Source: JADLHS01 sp039806955
Lineage (GTDB): Bacteria; Verrucomicrobiota; Verrucomicrobiia; Limisphaerales; JADLHS01
Direction of reading: 5' to 3'
DNA length: 64,000 nt
Assembly: GCA_039806955.1 (NCBI GenBank)
Contig: JBDHQI010000016.1
Location: 1 to 64,000, forward strand
Under the pieces are notes generated by a model, which saw only the letters and a list, made by a program, of their open reading frames with translations, was not told the DNA's origin and searched no databases. Position numbers and translations under genes: made by a program. Position 1 is the first letter of the stretch; each line of letters opens with the position of its first letter. Positions 25,594 to 34,762 of the stretch are shown here, in pieces.

Positions 25594-26649
25594 GTGATGC
25601 ACCACTCCACCCAACCCATCCGGATCAAATTTCTGACCAAGCATCCGCATCGCGACGTCACAGCAATTTGGCGCCGCTTTCTGCCTGGGAGCAATCCCAC
25701 GGTGGGTCGGTGCCACTTTGTTTTCGATCGGGAAACGCGAAACTATGATTGGATCGTGGTGTACGACGATCTTCCGTCCAGCCAGGGGGAACGTCATTCG
25801 CGTTGGGAAGAAGCGCTCGCCTGCCCGCGAGAGCGCACCTTGTTGCTCACCAGCGAGCCAGCGACGGTGAAGGTTTATGGGCGCGGCTTTTTGAATCAAT
25901 TTGGCTGGGTGCTGACGAGCCAAGAGCCCTGGGTGATAAATCATCCCGGCGCGATTTATTGCCAGACTGGACTCATCTGGTTTTATGAAGGCACTTACGA
26001 TCAAATCGCGCAAAATCCGCCGGAACATAAACCGGCGCTGATTTCCACCGTGTGCTCGAGCAAGCGTCAAACGCACACCCTCCATCAGCACCGCTATCGG
26101 TTCACCCAACAGTTGAAGCAGGCGCTGCCTGAACTGGAAATTTTCGGCCACGGAGTGCGCTACATCGAACGTAAAAACGAGGCGCTCGATTCGTTCCGTT
26201 ATCATGTCGCGATCGAGAACCACGTCTGCCCGCATCACTGGACGGAAAAGTTGGCCGATTCCTTTCTGGGAATGTGCCTGCCGTTTTATCATGGCGCACC
26301 GAACGCGGCAGATTATTTTCCGGCGGAAAGCTATATCCCGATCAACATCCACGACTTTGATGAAAGTTTCGCGCGGATCCAACAGGCCCTGCGCGACAAC
26401 GAGTATGAAAAGCGGCTTCCCGCCATTCGTGAAGCGCGGCGGCGGGTGCTGGAGCGTTATTCCACATTCCCACAACTCGCGCGATTGATCGCCGAACGGC
26501 ACAACGCCCGACCGCTGGCCACTCCCCATTCCCCCCAGATCATCCAAAGCCGTCATTTGTGGCGTCGGAAACACCCGCTCGGTTCGGTGGCTTTCGGCTT
26601 GGAACGCGCGTTTGTGACTTTGCGTTTCGCCCGGCATCGGCATAATTGA
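25594..26649 (+). CDS. Glycosyltransferase family 10 (fucosyltransferase)-like, copy A
   Basis: 351 aa. The GT10 acceptor/nucleotide block is visible as FRYHVAIENHVCPHHWTEKL, followed by DSFLGMCLPFYHGAPN and the strand SYIPINIHDF. An N-terminal half of alternating strands precedes it. Family members move fucose or related deoxysugars from GDP donors. Starts at GTG 25594 or ATG 25597, four to seven bases after the GT25 stop. Paralogous to the gene at 28428. Confidence 0.82.
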   Translation: MMHHSTQPIRIKFLTKHPHRDVTAIWRRFLPGSNPTVGRCHFVFDRETRNYDWIVVYDDLPSSQGERHSRWEEALACPRERTLLLTSEPATVKVYGRGFLNQFGWVLTSQEPWVINHPGAIYCQTGLIWFYEGTYDQIAQNPPEHKPALISTVCSSKRQTHTLHQHRYRFTQQLKQALPELEIFGHGVRYIERKNEALDSFRYHVAIENHVCPHHWTEKLADSFLGMCLPFYHGAPNAADYFPAESYIPINIHDFDESFARIQQALRDNEYEKRLPAIREARRRVLERYSTFPQLARLIAERHNARPLATPHSPQIIQSRHLWRRKHPLGSVAFGLERAFVTLRFARHRHN

Positions 26650-26657
26650 CCCGAAAC

Positions 26658-27464
26658 ATGGCTTTTTTCCGTCACCTGCTGAAATACCCGCTGGCCAATC
26701 GTCCCGGCCAATATCTCCTGCGCAAGCAGGTCAAGCTGTGCCATTGGCTGATGGGCGTGGGCGCCGGCGCGGAAGTGGACGACAGCGGCGAAATCGCCTT
26801 GATGAAACGCTTCGCGCGGACCGGCAGGCGCGACCTCATCGTGTTCGATGTCGGCGCGAACTGCGGGCAATTCTTGAGTCTCGCCGTGGGCCGGCTGGGA
26901 AATCAGCTTCAATCCATTCACTCGTTTGAACCCGCAGCGGCAACTTTTGCAGCCTTGCAACAGGCCCGGCCAGATCATGCGGGCGTGGTGTTGAACAACC
27001 TTGCGCTTGGGGCGGCGGCGGGACAGGCCGAGCTGTATTATGATGCGGAAAAATCGGGCCTTGCCTCATTGACCAAACGCGACCTGGGCTTTCGCCAAAT
27101 TGAATTTGAGCGGCATGAGACGATCACCGTTTCCACACTTGATGCTTATTGCGCCGGGAAAAACATCAGCCACATTGACTGGCTGAAACTGGATGTGGAA
27201 GGCCACGAGTTTGACGTGCTGCGTGGCGGCAGCGCGATGTTTGCAAAAAATGCAGTGGGCCTGGTCACGTTTGAGTTCGGCGGCTGCAACATTGACACGC
27301 GCATATTCCTGCGGGACTTCCACCAATTTTTCGCGACTCGGAACATGGACCTGTATCGCATCACGCCCGGTGGCTATTTCAGCCGTATCGCACGTTACCG
27401 CGAAACCGAGGAACAATTCGCCACCGCCAACTTCGTCGCTCTGCGACACGCGACCAACCGATGA
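26658..27464 (+). CDS. FkbM family methyltransferase, copy A
   Basis: 268 aa from ATG 26658. FkbM signature: LIVFDVGANCGQFLS near residue 55, IHSFEPAAATFAAL, and IDWLKLDVEGHEFDVLRGG. Methylates a sugar or polyketide hydroxyl using SAM. The stop overlaps the next FkbM gene (ATGA), making a tandem pair. Confidence 0.88.
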   Translation: MAFFRHLLKYPLANRPGQYLLRKQVKLCHWLMGVGAGAEVDDSGEIALMKRFARTGRRDLIVFDVGANCGQFLSLAVGRLGNQLQSIHSFEPAAATFAALQQARPDHAGVVLNNLALGAAAGQAELYYDAEKSGLASLTKRDLGFRQIEFERHETITVSTLDAYCAGKNISHIDWLKLDVEGHEFDVLRGGSAMFAKNAVGLVTFEFGGCNIDTRIFLRDFHQFFATRNMDLYRITPGGYFSRIARYRETEEQFATANFVALRHATNR

Positions 27465-28396
27465 CGCCACCGTTTTATCATCGGCTCGAAAAAGCCTTCA
27501 AACAGGCCTATCTCGTGCCGCTTACTTTTTTGCGCTACGGCTCGACCCGCCCGCATCGCGCCAAACTGCACGGTAGCAACAACTGGATTTACCTTGATCC
27601 GAATGATAGGTGTGCCATCAAAAAAGTCGTGCATGAGCCGTTGCGGGGAAAGGTTTCCACGAATCTGATCTTCTGGCGGAAAATGCTTGTCAAACTGCAA
27701 CCCGATCTGGCGGTGGATGTGGGGGTCAACTACGGCGAATGTCTGTTCGGCGCGGATTATCCCCGGAAAACAAAACTGTTCGGGTTCGAGGCGAATCCCC
27801 GGTTGATGCCGTTTCTGGAAAACAGTCGGCGGCAACACCCAAACGAGGCGCAAATGACCATCGTGAACTGCCTCGTCTCCGATACCCCGGCGGAGAATGT
27901 TCCGTTTGTGGTGAATCCCCTGTGGAGCGGACAGTCATCGGCCCTACCCGAAGTGGCCGGCAAAGGGAATCTGGAGTTCAAACTTTCGGCACGGACACTG
28001 GATTCGGTGATGGCGCCGGCGGTGACGGAAGAAACCACCCTGCTGTTCAAAATGGACATTGAAGGTTACGAGAGCCGGGCCTTGCGCGGTTTTCAGGACG
28101 CCCTCAAGCGGGTCAAACATGCAGTGGGCATCATCGAATTTACTTCCCAGTTCATCCGCTGGGCTGGCGAAGATCCCGCCGCCTATTTCAACTGGTTGAG
28201 CGAACGTTTTCTGATTTTCCGCTTTGCCAGCGTGAAACGACACCAACTCGCAGCCGTGGCGCGCTACGAGGATATTCCCTGCAAACACAATGATCCAACC
28301 AAGGCCGATGCCGATTTGATTCTCGTGTCCAAGAGCATGAAAACGAACTGGCTGCCGACTGGCTGGACGCAGGCGAGTGGCACTGGTCGGCAATGA
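27461..28396 (+). CDS. FkbM family methyltransferase, copy B
   Basis: 311 aa. DLAVDVGVNYGECLFG, KLFGFEANPRLMPFL and LLFKMDIEGYESRALRGF carry the FkbM motifs in order. Less similar to copy A than two recent duplicates would be, so it probably acts on a different position or sugar. Coupled to copy A by ATGA and followed 32 bases later by the second GT10-like gene. Confidence 0.87.
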   Translation: MTPPFYHRLEKAFKQAYLVPLTFLRYGSTRPHRAKLHGSNNWIYLDPNDRCAIKKVVHEPLRGKVSTNLIFWRKMLVKLQPDLAVDVGVNYGECLFGADYPRKTKLFGFEANPRLMPFLENSRRQHPNEAQMTIVNCLVSDTPAENVPFVVNPLWSGQSSALPEVAGKGNLEFKLSARTLDSVMAPAVTEETTLLFKMDIEGYESRALRGFQDALKRVKHAVGIIEFTSQFIRWAGEDPAAYFNWLSERFLIFRFASVKRHQLAAVARYEDIPCKHNDPTKADADLILVSKSMKTNWLPTGWTQASGTGRQ

Positions 28397-28427
28397 TTTC
28401 GCCCGGAGTTTTCGTCATCGTAAATCC

Positions 28428-29453
28428 ATGAGCCAGACCGGAACTCAACGGAAGTCGCTCAAGGTCGTTGTCACGGCTGACGTTCCGATTCGGAATCCAG
28501 AGATTCTTTGCCCCGGCGGAATCTTACGATGGGGCAACTGCGATTTCCTGTTCAACCCACCCCCGGAGACGGCTTGTGACTTCTGGATCGTCACCGCGGG
28601 TGCTCCTGTGGAAACCCGAATCGTTTGTGCGCCCGAAAATACCTTGTTTGCCTCCGGCGAACCGCCCGCCAAGAAACCGTATCCTCGAAAATTCCTCGCG
28701 CAATTCCAACACGTGGTCAGCGCCAGCGCGACGGAACCACATCCGCGTGTGATCCAAAGCCAGCTGCCGCTGAACTGGCTGGTGGGATTTGATTCAGCCC
28801 AGGGCATGTTTCGTTACGGATACGATGAATTGACCCGCCAGACCAAACCGGAGAAGGCGCTGCGCCTTTCGGTGGTTTGTTCCTCGCTCCGCAGCACGGA
28901 AGGACAACGGCAACGTCTCGATTTTTTGGCACAGTTGAAAAAGCGTCTGGGCGATCAGCTCGTCCATTTCGGGCGCGGCTTCACCCCGATTGAAGACAAG
29001 ATGGACGCGATTGCTCCCTATCATTACCACTTGGTTCTTGAAAACTCTGTCAGTGACTATTACTGGACGGAGAAACTCGCTGATGCTTATCTCGGCTGGG
29101 CTTTTCCTTTATATCTGGGTTGTCCAAATCTGGATAAATTTTTCCCGCCGGAAGCCTTTGCCCGGGTTGACCCGCAGCAGTTCGAGCAGACAGTGGAACG
29201 AATTGAGCGCATCATTACCGCCCCGCCGATGCCAGCGGTGGAGGCCGCATTACGAACCAGCCGGAATCTGGTGTTGAATCAGTATCATTTGTTTGCCCTG
29301 CTGGCAAAATGGGCGGAACAACTCTATCGCCCCGATGGCCAGGCGCGACGGCTCACCATTCGTTCTCACAAAGCATTTCGGACTTTCCCGCAAGGATTGC
29401 TGTTCCGATTGCGACATACGACCCAACGCCCCAAGCCGCAACTAATTCACTAG
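28428..29453 (+). CDS. Glycosyltransferase family 10 (fucosyltransferase)-like, copy B
   Basis: 341 aa from ATG 28428 (MSQTGTQRKSLKVVV). APYHYHLVLENSVSDYYWTE then KLADAYLGWAFPLYLGCPN is the GT10 core, closely parallel to copy A, and the C-terminal RSHKAFRTFPQGLLFRLRH is basic. Last gene of the glycan cluster; a decayed IS1380-type element follows after 16 bases and may have truncated the cluster. Confidence 0.82.
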   Translation: MSQTGTQRKSLKVVVTADVPIRNPEILCPGGILRWGNCDFLFNPPPETACDFWIVTAGAPVETRIVCAPENTLFASGEPPAKKPYPRKFLAQFQHVVSASATEPHPRVIQSQLPLNWLVGFDSAQGMFRYGYDELTRQTKPEKALRLSVVCSSLRSTEGQRQRLDFLAQLKKRLGDQLVHFGRGFTPIEDKMDAIAPYHYHLVLENSVSDYYWTEKLADAYLGWAFPLYLGCPNLDKFFPPEAFARVDPQQFEQTVERIERIITAPPMPAVEAALRTSRNLVLNQYHLFALLAKWAEQLYRPDGQARRLTIRSHKAFRTFPQGLLFRLRHTTQRPKPQLIH

Positions 29454-29469
29454 CCAAAGCGGCCACTGT

Positions 29470-30840
29470 TTGGAAGTGATGGATGGATGCCTATCAGAAC
29501 ATCCGATCACTCCGGAACACCCGGTCACCAAACAGTTGACCGAATTTATTAAACTCAAAACCTGCCAGGAGACCATCCAAATCGGTTGCACGGACCAGAA
29601 AGTCAGCGGTCGAGCCGGGCTGCTAACCTTCGCCGGTTTTCTGCATTGGCACCGTTTTGGCGAGGTGTTGTCCAAGGTGCTGCTCCACGACAAGACCCGC
29701 GGCATCCTGGCGGGGGCGCAGAAACTGGCGCAGGTGGCCTATTTGCGCAGCGACGTGATGCTGCCAGCGCTCTTGGCCATTCAACGGATTGGCAGTCAGT
29801 CGAGCCTTACCCGTTTTTTCCAGAGCTTCAACACGGCCGGCAAAAATCTGAGCACCTTCCGCCGCTTGTGGCGCTGGGGCCTGGAACGGCTGCCCAGCCG
29901 TGCCGGGGGTTACGCCCTGGATCTGGATTCGACGCGCCTGTTGCACGAGGACGGCCACCAGGAAGGCGTCAAAACCGGCTACACCCGGCTGGGGACCAAG
30001 CCGTGTTGGCATCCGCTCATCGCCGTGTTGGCAGAAGCCAAGCTAGTCGTGGAATTCTGGCTGCGGCCCGGCAATGCCAGTTGCGCCAACAACGTGGTGG
30101 CGTTCACGCTGGACCTGTTGGCCACCTGCCCTCGTGGGTCCGGCGGCGGTTGGTGCGGGCCGATTCGGGCTTTTGTATCCCCGCGCGGCTGGACTTGCTG
30201 GAACTCAAGAAGCTCTCCTACATCGTGGTGGCGCGGCTCTTGCCGCCCGGTCAACGGCTGCTGAAGAAGAACCTGATTTGGCAGCCCACCGAGGTGCCGG
30301 GCACCGAGGTGGCCGAGGTGTGGCATCAGGAGGCCAACTGGGGGCAGCCACGACGGCTGATTCTGTTGCGGCATTGGATTGAGGAGAAACAGGCGGCAAG
30401 ACGCTGATTGATTGCCCGGGTTATCTTTAACAGGCCCTGGTGACCAACCTGCCGCAGAGCGTGCCGCCGCTGGAGGTGTGGCGGCAATATAACCCTCGCG
30501 CCGGATGCGAGGAGGTCATCAAGCAGTTGGACGCGGATTTTGCGCTGCCCAAGCTGTGCGTGAAAAACTTCTGGGGCCCCGAGGCGGCGTTGAGCCTGGC
30601 CATCCTGAGTTACAACCTGACCCAACTCTTCCACGTCATCTGGGCTGGATGGACCGGGTGAGGGCCACGACCTTGCGTTTCCGGCTCTTCACCACCGGAG
30701 GCATTATCAGCCAAACCGGCGGAGTAACGACGATTCGCTTGGCGGTGCGAGAACCAGACGAACGGGCGTGGTGGTGGCGGCGGCTGGAGAAAACCATCAG
30801 TCTGATCCCCAACTGCAATGCAGTAGCCCAGACACCCTGA
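29470..30840 (+). mobile_element. IS1380-type transposase, degraded
   Basis: The first frame (to about 30140) encodes GRAGLLTFAGFLHW, SQSSLTRFFQSFNTAGKN and GGYALDLDSTRLLHEDGHQE, typical of IS1380 DDE transposases. The reading frame then shifts (LVRADSGFCIPARLDLLE), breaks again near 30400, and resumes as PRAGCEEVIKQLDADFALPK with a C-terminal SLAILSYNLTQLFH. At least three frame disruptions make it inactive. Confidence 0.88.
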
Positions 30841-31202
30841 TCGGCTCAGCCAGACGAGGCCCAACACGAGGTCGAAGCGATGAAAAAACCACCCTGAAAT
30901 CCAATCTCAGACCGCCAAGCTGGCCCTCGTGAGGACAGCTTGGCGCGCCCTGCGCTTGGGGGATAAGACTTCCTCAGGAGCCAACCGGTGAAGTCCGCTC
31001 AAACCTCGGGCTTATCTGAATCGTTACGGCTAAGTAGCGCGATTGCCATCCGAATCGAAAATGCACCGGACGAGCCGGAAGCGGCGGGCGGGGTGGCGGC
31101 GTTGTGATCTGGATGTAACAGCCCAATCTGCATCAAAGTAATACCCGCTGACGAATCAGCGGGCTTGCCGAAAACAAGGTGTTGCCGGATGCGACTGATG
31201 AA
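30841..31202. other. Intergenic stretch with two hairpins
   Basis: No gene seen. Inverted repeats at 30913-30922/30936-30945 (CGCCAAGCTG/CAGCTTGGCG) may belong to the dead IS end. A perfect 8-bp stem CCCGCTGA/TCAGCGGG at 31144-31163 lies downstream of efp and could end its transcript, though the T-run is weak. Confidence 0.5.
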
Positions 31203-31763
31203 TCAGGCGCGCTCCATATATTTCCCGGTGCGGGTATCAATTTTTATCTTTTCGCCCGTCTTGATGAAGAGCGGCGCTTGGATGGTAATGCCAGTCTCCA
31301 CAATGACCGCCTTTTGCACGTTGTTGGCAGAATCGCCGCGAACGCCCTCGGGGGCTTCGGTCACCAGCAGCACCACACTGGGCGGCACTTCCACCGAGAC
31401 GGCTTTATCATCCACGAACGTCACGGTCGCGACGCCATTTTCGACGAGGTAATTCTTGCCATCGCCGACCAATTCCGGAATCAACGTGACGGTTTCGTAT
31501 GTGTCCGGATCGGTAAAAACGAAGTCGTTGCCGTCTTTGTAGCTGAACTCCATTTTTTTGGTCATCATTGGCACAATGTCCACTTTTTCAGTCGAGCTGA
31601 ACCGGACATCGGAAGATTTGCCGGTGCGGATGCTGCGCAAGGTGGCCTGGACAAAGGCGCGCAGATTACCCGGAGTGCGGTGTTGGACTTCGAGAACCAC
31701 GCTGATGTCGCCGTTATAATTGATGGCCTGGCCGCGGCGCAGGTCGTTTGCTGAGACTGCCAT
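31203..31763 (-). CDS. efp: Elongation factor P
   Basis: 186 aa with the three-domain EF-P layout: KOW-like N-terminus (AVSANDLRRGQAINYNGDIS), OB domain, and C-terminal VRGDSANNVQKAVIVETGIT then IQAPLFIKTGEKIKIDTRTG. Binds stalled ribosomes between P and E sites to help proline-proline bond formation. In the loop tip TPGNLRAF the position normally holding the modified Lys (or Arg) is Asn33. No EpmA- or EarP-type modifying gene is in view. Confidence 0.97.
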   Translation of the reverse strand: MAVSANDLRRGQAINYNGDISVVLEVQHRTPGNLRAFVQATLRSIRTGKSSDVRFSSTEKVDIVPMMTKKMEFSYKDGNDFVFTDPDTYETVTLIPELVGDGKNYLVENGVATVTFVDDKAVSVEVPPSVVLLVTEAPEGVRGDSANNVQKAVIVETGITIQAPLFIKTGEKIKIDTRTGKYMERA

Positions 31764-31902
31764 AAAATTTCAATAATTGGTTGTGACACCCCAACCGGGG
31801 GAAAACCAGCCTACAGGGTCTCGAGGTCGAAGCAAGGTTCGATTTTTAGTTTTCCGGTTGGTTTCATTGACTCGCCCGGAATTGGTCGTTAGCCTGCCAA
31901 CA

Positions 31903-32631
31903 ATGCTGGAAGTTATCGAAAAACTACTCATCTTGCAGGATCGCGATCGCAAAATCCGCCGGCTTCAAACTGAACTTGCCCACATTGAACCCGAACGCCA
32001 GACCTTAAAGGCCCGAACCAGCGGCGCATTGTCCCAACTGGAGGCCGGCAAACAGCGCGTGAAGCAGATTGAATCCGATCGCAAACGTCTGGAGCTGGAA
32101 ATCGAGGCCAAGCAGCAGCAGGTGGCGCGTTACGCCAACCAGCAATTGGAAACGCGCAAAAACGAGGAGTACCAGGCGCTCGCGCAGCAAATCCAGACGT
32201 GCAAAGGGGAAATCACCAAGATTGAGGATCAGGTGATTGATTTGATGGAGCAGGCGGAGACTGCGCAGAAAGAGGTTGTGCGCCTCAATCAGGATGCGCA
32301 ACAGGCGCAACAACATGCGGATGAATTGGTGACGCAACTGGGCGAGCGGGAGAAGTATTTGCGGCAAGAGCTGGCGGACTTGCAGGGCGTGCGGGACCAA
32401 CAGGCCGAGGCCGTCGAAGCCGGCGCGCGCGCCCGCTACGAACGCCTGCTTAAAACCAAGGGCGACAATGCGTTGGCCGGCGTGAACCATGGCGTTTGCG
32501 GCGGCTGTCACATGAAATTGCCCACCCAGGTGCTGGTGGCGTGCCAGGCGGCGCAGGAATTGGTGACGTGCATTAACTGCGGACGAATTTTGTATTACAC
32601 GCGAGAGATGAGTTTGACGGCCAGTGAGTGA
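31903..32631 (+). CDS. Coiled-coil C4 zinc-ribbon protein
   Basis: 242 aa from ATG 31903 (MLEVIEKLLILQDRDRKIRR). Residues ~10-180 form a long antiparallel coiled coil, and the C-terminus holds a C4 zinc ribbon (GVCGGCHMKLP and CINCGRILYY). This matches the CT398/CdsZ-like family found next to secretion or division genes in PVC bacteria. Probably a nucleic-acid- or protein-binding scaffold. Its stop overlaps an open frame leading into the next gene. Confidence 0.85.
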   Translation: MLEVIEKLLILQDRDRKIRRLQTELAHIEPERQTLKARTSGALSQLEAGKQRVKQIESDRKRLELEIEAKQQQVARYANQQLETRKNEEYQALAQQIQTCKGEITKIEDQVIDLMEQAETAQKEVVRLNQDAQQAQQHADELVTQLGEREKYLRQELADLQGVRDQQAEAVEAGARARYERLLKTKGDNALAGVNHGVCGGCHMKLPTQVLVACQAAQELVTCINCGRILYYTREMSLTASE

Positions 32632-32686
32632 GGCGCAACTGACCTTTGACCACGCTGTAAAAACGACTAGACTGGAGCGAACAAAG

Positions 32687-33829
32687 ATGAAAGCGAAAGT
32701 GACGCAACGGAGTTGGATGGGGCTGTTATGCTTGGGCGCCAGCGTATTCATGAGCGCGGCCGATGAACCCGCACGCGACAAAGGGGCGCCGATTATTTTT
32801 TCCGAGCCGGGCGCAGCCAAATCGAGCTTGCTGTCATCAAATTTGAGTGAGTTGCGCAAACCTCAAGCACCGCTGCGCCAGCTCGAGTCGAACCTCAATC
32901 GGCCACTCGATTTGTTCCAATTCAACGGCGGAAATAACATTGCGAAGCCGTTTCGTCCGGCGCCCCCGCCGCCAGCCGTGAAAAAGAAATCGGCCAAGGA
33001 GGAACTCAACGAGAAGGTGGAAAACGCCTATTTGTTCCAAGGCTTGAACGGCGCCAACAACTTGAATGATGACGACCTGTTCGGGCTGAGTGACAAGGAC
33101 TCGGACCCTAATAAAAGTAGCCCGCGAAAAGCCATGGAACGGTACTACGATCGCCTGGATCAAGCGCGCGGTGCGGTGACCAATCAAACGGGTGAAAGTC
33201 TGTCGCGTTCGGGCGATGGTTTGGGACTTGAAAAAGCCGAGGTCGCCGTCAAGCCGGAGAACACGAAAGCCAATAACGAGGTTCGACCCGAAGCCAAAGT
33301 CAGTCTTGGACGCAATGCGTATTTACCTTCGGTTTTGCCCAACAGCGAAGGCATATCCGCCAGCCGGATGAATGAAAACATCGGCATGTATCGCAACGCC
33401 AAAACGTCGCTGGGCGACTCATTAAGCAGCTCCAGCCCGCAGCTTTCCGCGCGCGAGACGCGCATGGAGGATTTCCGGCGCTTGCTGGAAGGTCCGCGAG
33501 TGTTGAGTGCCACGACCGCCGCCAATGTGAATTCGGCCAACAGTAATCCCAACTTTAACGCATCCAATCCGGCGATGTACAGCGGTGACGCGACTGTTCG
33601 CGGTTCGGGGTTGAGCAGTCCGTCGCTTGAAAGCAGCCCCAAAATGGCGCCAGTCAGCCCCCAGCAGGAATTTGTAAAATCCGCCAACTTGATGGGAGAC
33701 CCGCTCAAACCGCAAGGGTTGTCGGAATTGAAGGCGCTTCCCGGTTTGCGAGACGCGTCGCCCGCGCTCACGCCGCCGCTTCAACAAGCGCCGGTTTCCA
33801 CCTTCAAAATTCCCAAGCGCCGGTTTTAA
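32687..33829 (+). CDS. Secreted low-complexity hypothetical protein
   Basis: 380 aa from ATG 32687 (MKAKVTQRSWMGLLCLGASV then FMSA), a plausible signal peptide. The rest is rich in Ser, Asn, Pro and Lys (PFRPAPPPPAVKKKSAKEEL; SANSNPNFNASNP) and is probably disordered, with a short helical stretch KAMERYYDRLDQARG. No family recognised. Follows the zinc-ribbon gene by 55 bases. Confidence 0.65.
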   Translation: MKAKVTQRSWMGLLCLGASVFMSAADEPARDKGAPIIFSEPGAAKSSLLSSNLSELRKPQAPLRQLESNLNRPLDLFQFNGGNNIAKPFRPAPPPPAVKKKSAKEELNEKVENAYLFQGLNGANNLNDDDLFGLSDKDSDPNKSSPRKAMERYYDRLDQARGAVTNQTGESLSRSGDGLGLEKAEVAVKPENTKANNEVRPEAKVSLGRNAYLPSVLPNSEGISASRMNENIGMYRNAKTSLGDSLSSSSPQLSARETRMEDFRRLLEGPRVLSATTAANVNSANSNPNFNASNPAMYSGDATVRGSGLSSPSLESSPKMAPVSPQQEFVKSANLMGDPLKPQGLSELKALPGLRDASPALTPPLQQAPVSTFKIPKRRF

Positions 33830-33965
33830 GTGGATGACGGCGCGCCCCATTGTGCACCGATTGGGCAGATGATTCGATCGCCGCGCCTGCCTCCGGGCGT
33901 AATATTTGCCGCAAAATTTTCACGGGTAAAATTATGGCTCCGATTGCTGGGCGACGCGTGCTAGG

Positions 33966-34757
33966 GTGACGCCGTTGATTTTGAGAGAGGATTCATTTTC
34001 AATTCTGCATCGCGTTCGTCTTTGGAGGTGGCTGGCGTTGATGCTCCTGATCGGGCTGGGTTTGAGTCTGCGCGCCGCTGGTGCGGAGTTGACTTACACG
34101 GTCAAATCCAAGGATACGCTCACGAGTATTGCGCGGCGACACGGGATTTCGGTTGCGGTCCTGGCCAAGCACAACGGGCTGAATCTCAAGGAAGTGATTT
34201 ACGTTGGGCAACGGCTGAAAATTCCTGATAACACGCCGAAGACCCAACCGGCCGCGCCGAGTTTGCCGCCGGCCATTCAGCAAAGCATCACCGCCGCTCC
34301 CGTTAAAGCAGGGCGCTGGAAGTATATCGTCATTCACCATGCGGCCGTGGATCGCGGCACGGCGCAGGCACTGGACCGCTACCATCGCGAACAGCGCCAC
34401 ATGGAAAACGGACTGGCGTACCACTTCGTGATTGGCAACGGCAACGGGATGCGCGATGGCGAGATTGCTGTGGGCAATCGCTGGCGGAAACAATTGGATG
34501 GCGGACACCTGCACAGCGCCGCGCAAAATCACGTCGCCATTGGGATTTGTCTCATTGGGAACTTCGATCAGAAGGCACCCACCAAAAATCAAATGCAAAG
34601 CTTGGAAGCACTCGTGCGCGCCTTGATGCGCCGCTGCAATCTGCCCGCGACCGCCGTTAAAACGCATCAGCAAATCAATGTGGTTGCCACGCGTTGTCCG
34701 GGAAAGTACTTCCCCACCCGCGATTTCCTGGCCCGGCTTAACCCCCCCGCCAAGTAG
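33966..34757 (+). CDS. LysM-containing N-acetylmuramoyl-L-alanine amidase
   Basis: 263 aa: N-terminal signal/TM segment (LALMLLIGLGLSLRAAGA), a LysM motif at residues ~40-85 (YTVKSKDTLTSIARRHGISV), and an amidase-2/PGRP domain with YIVIHHAAVDRGTA, the zinc His in GLAYHFVIGNGNG, HLHSAAQNHVAIGICLIGNF and a C-terminal TRCPGKYFP. Cleaves the amide between MurNAc and the peptide stem in the periplasm. GTG start at 33966. Convergent with ychF. Confidence 0.9.
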   Translation: MTPLILREDSFSILHRVRLWRWLALMLLIGLGLSLRAAGAELTYTVKSKDTLTSIARRHGISVAVLAKHNGLNLKEVIYVGQRLKIPDNTPKTQPAAPSLPPAIQQSITAAPVKAGRWKYIVIHHAAVDRGTAQALDRYHREQRHMENGLAYHFVIGNGNGMRDGEIAVGNRWRKQLDGGHLHSAAQNHVAIGICLIGNFDQKAPTKNQMQSLEALVRALMRRCNLPATAVKTHQQINVVATRCPGKYFPTRDFLARLNPPAK

Positions 34758-34762
34758 CCGGA

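Noticed and set aside
25444..26643. 399-aa minus-strand ORF
   Set aside because: Antisense to the GT10-like gene, which carries family motifs.
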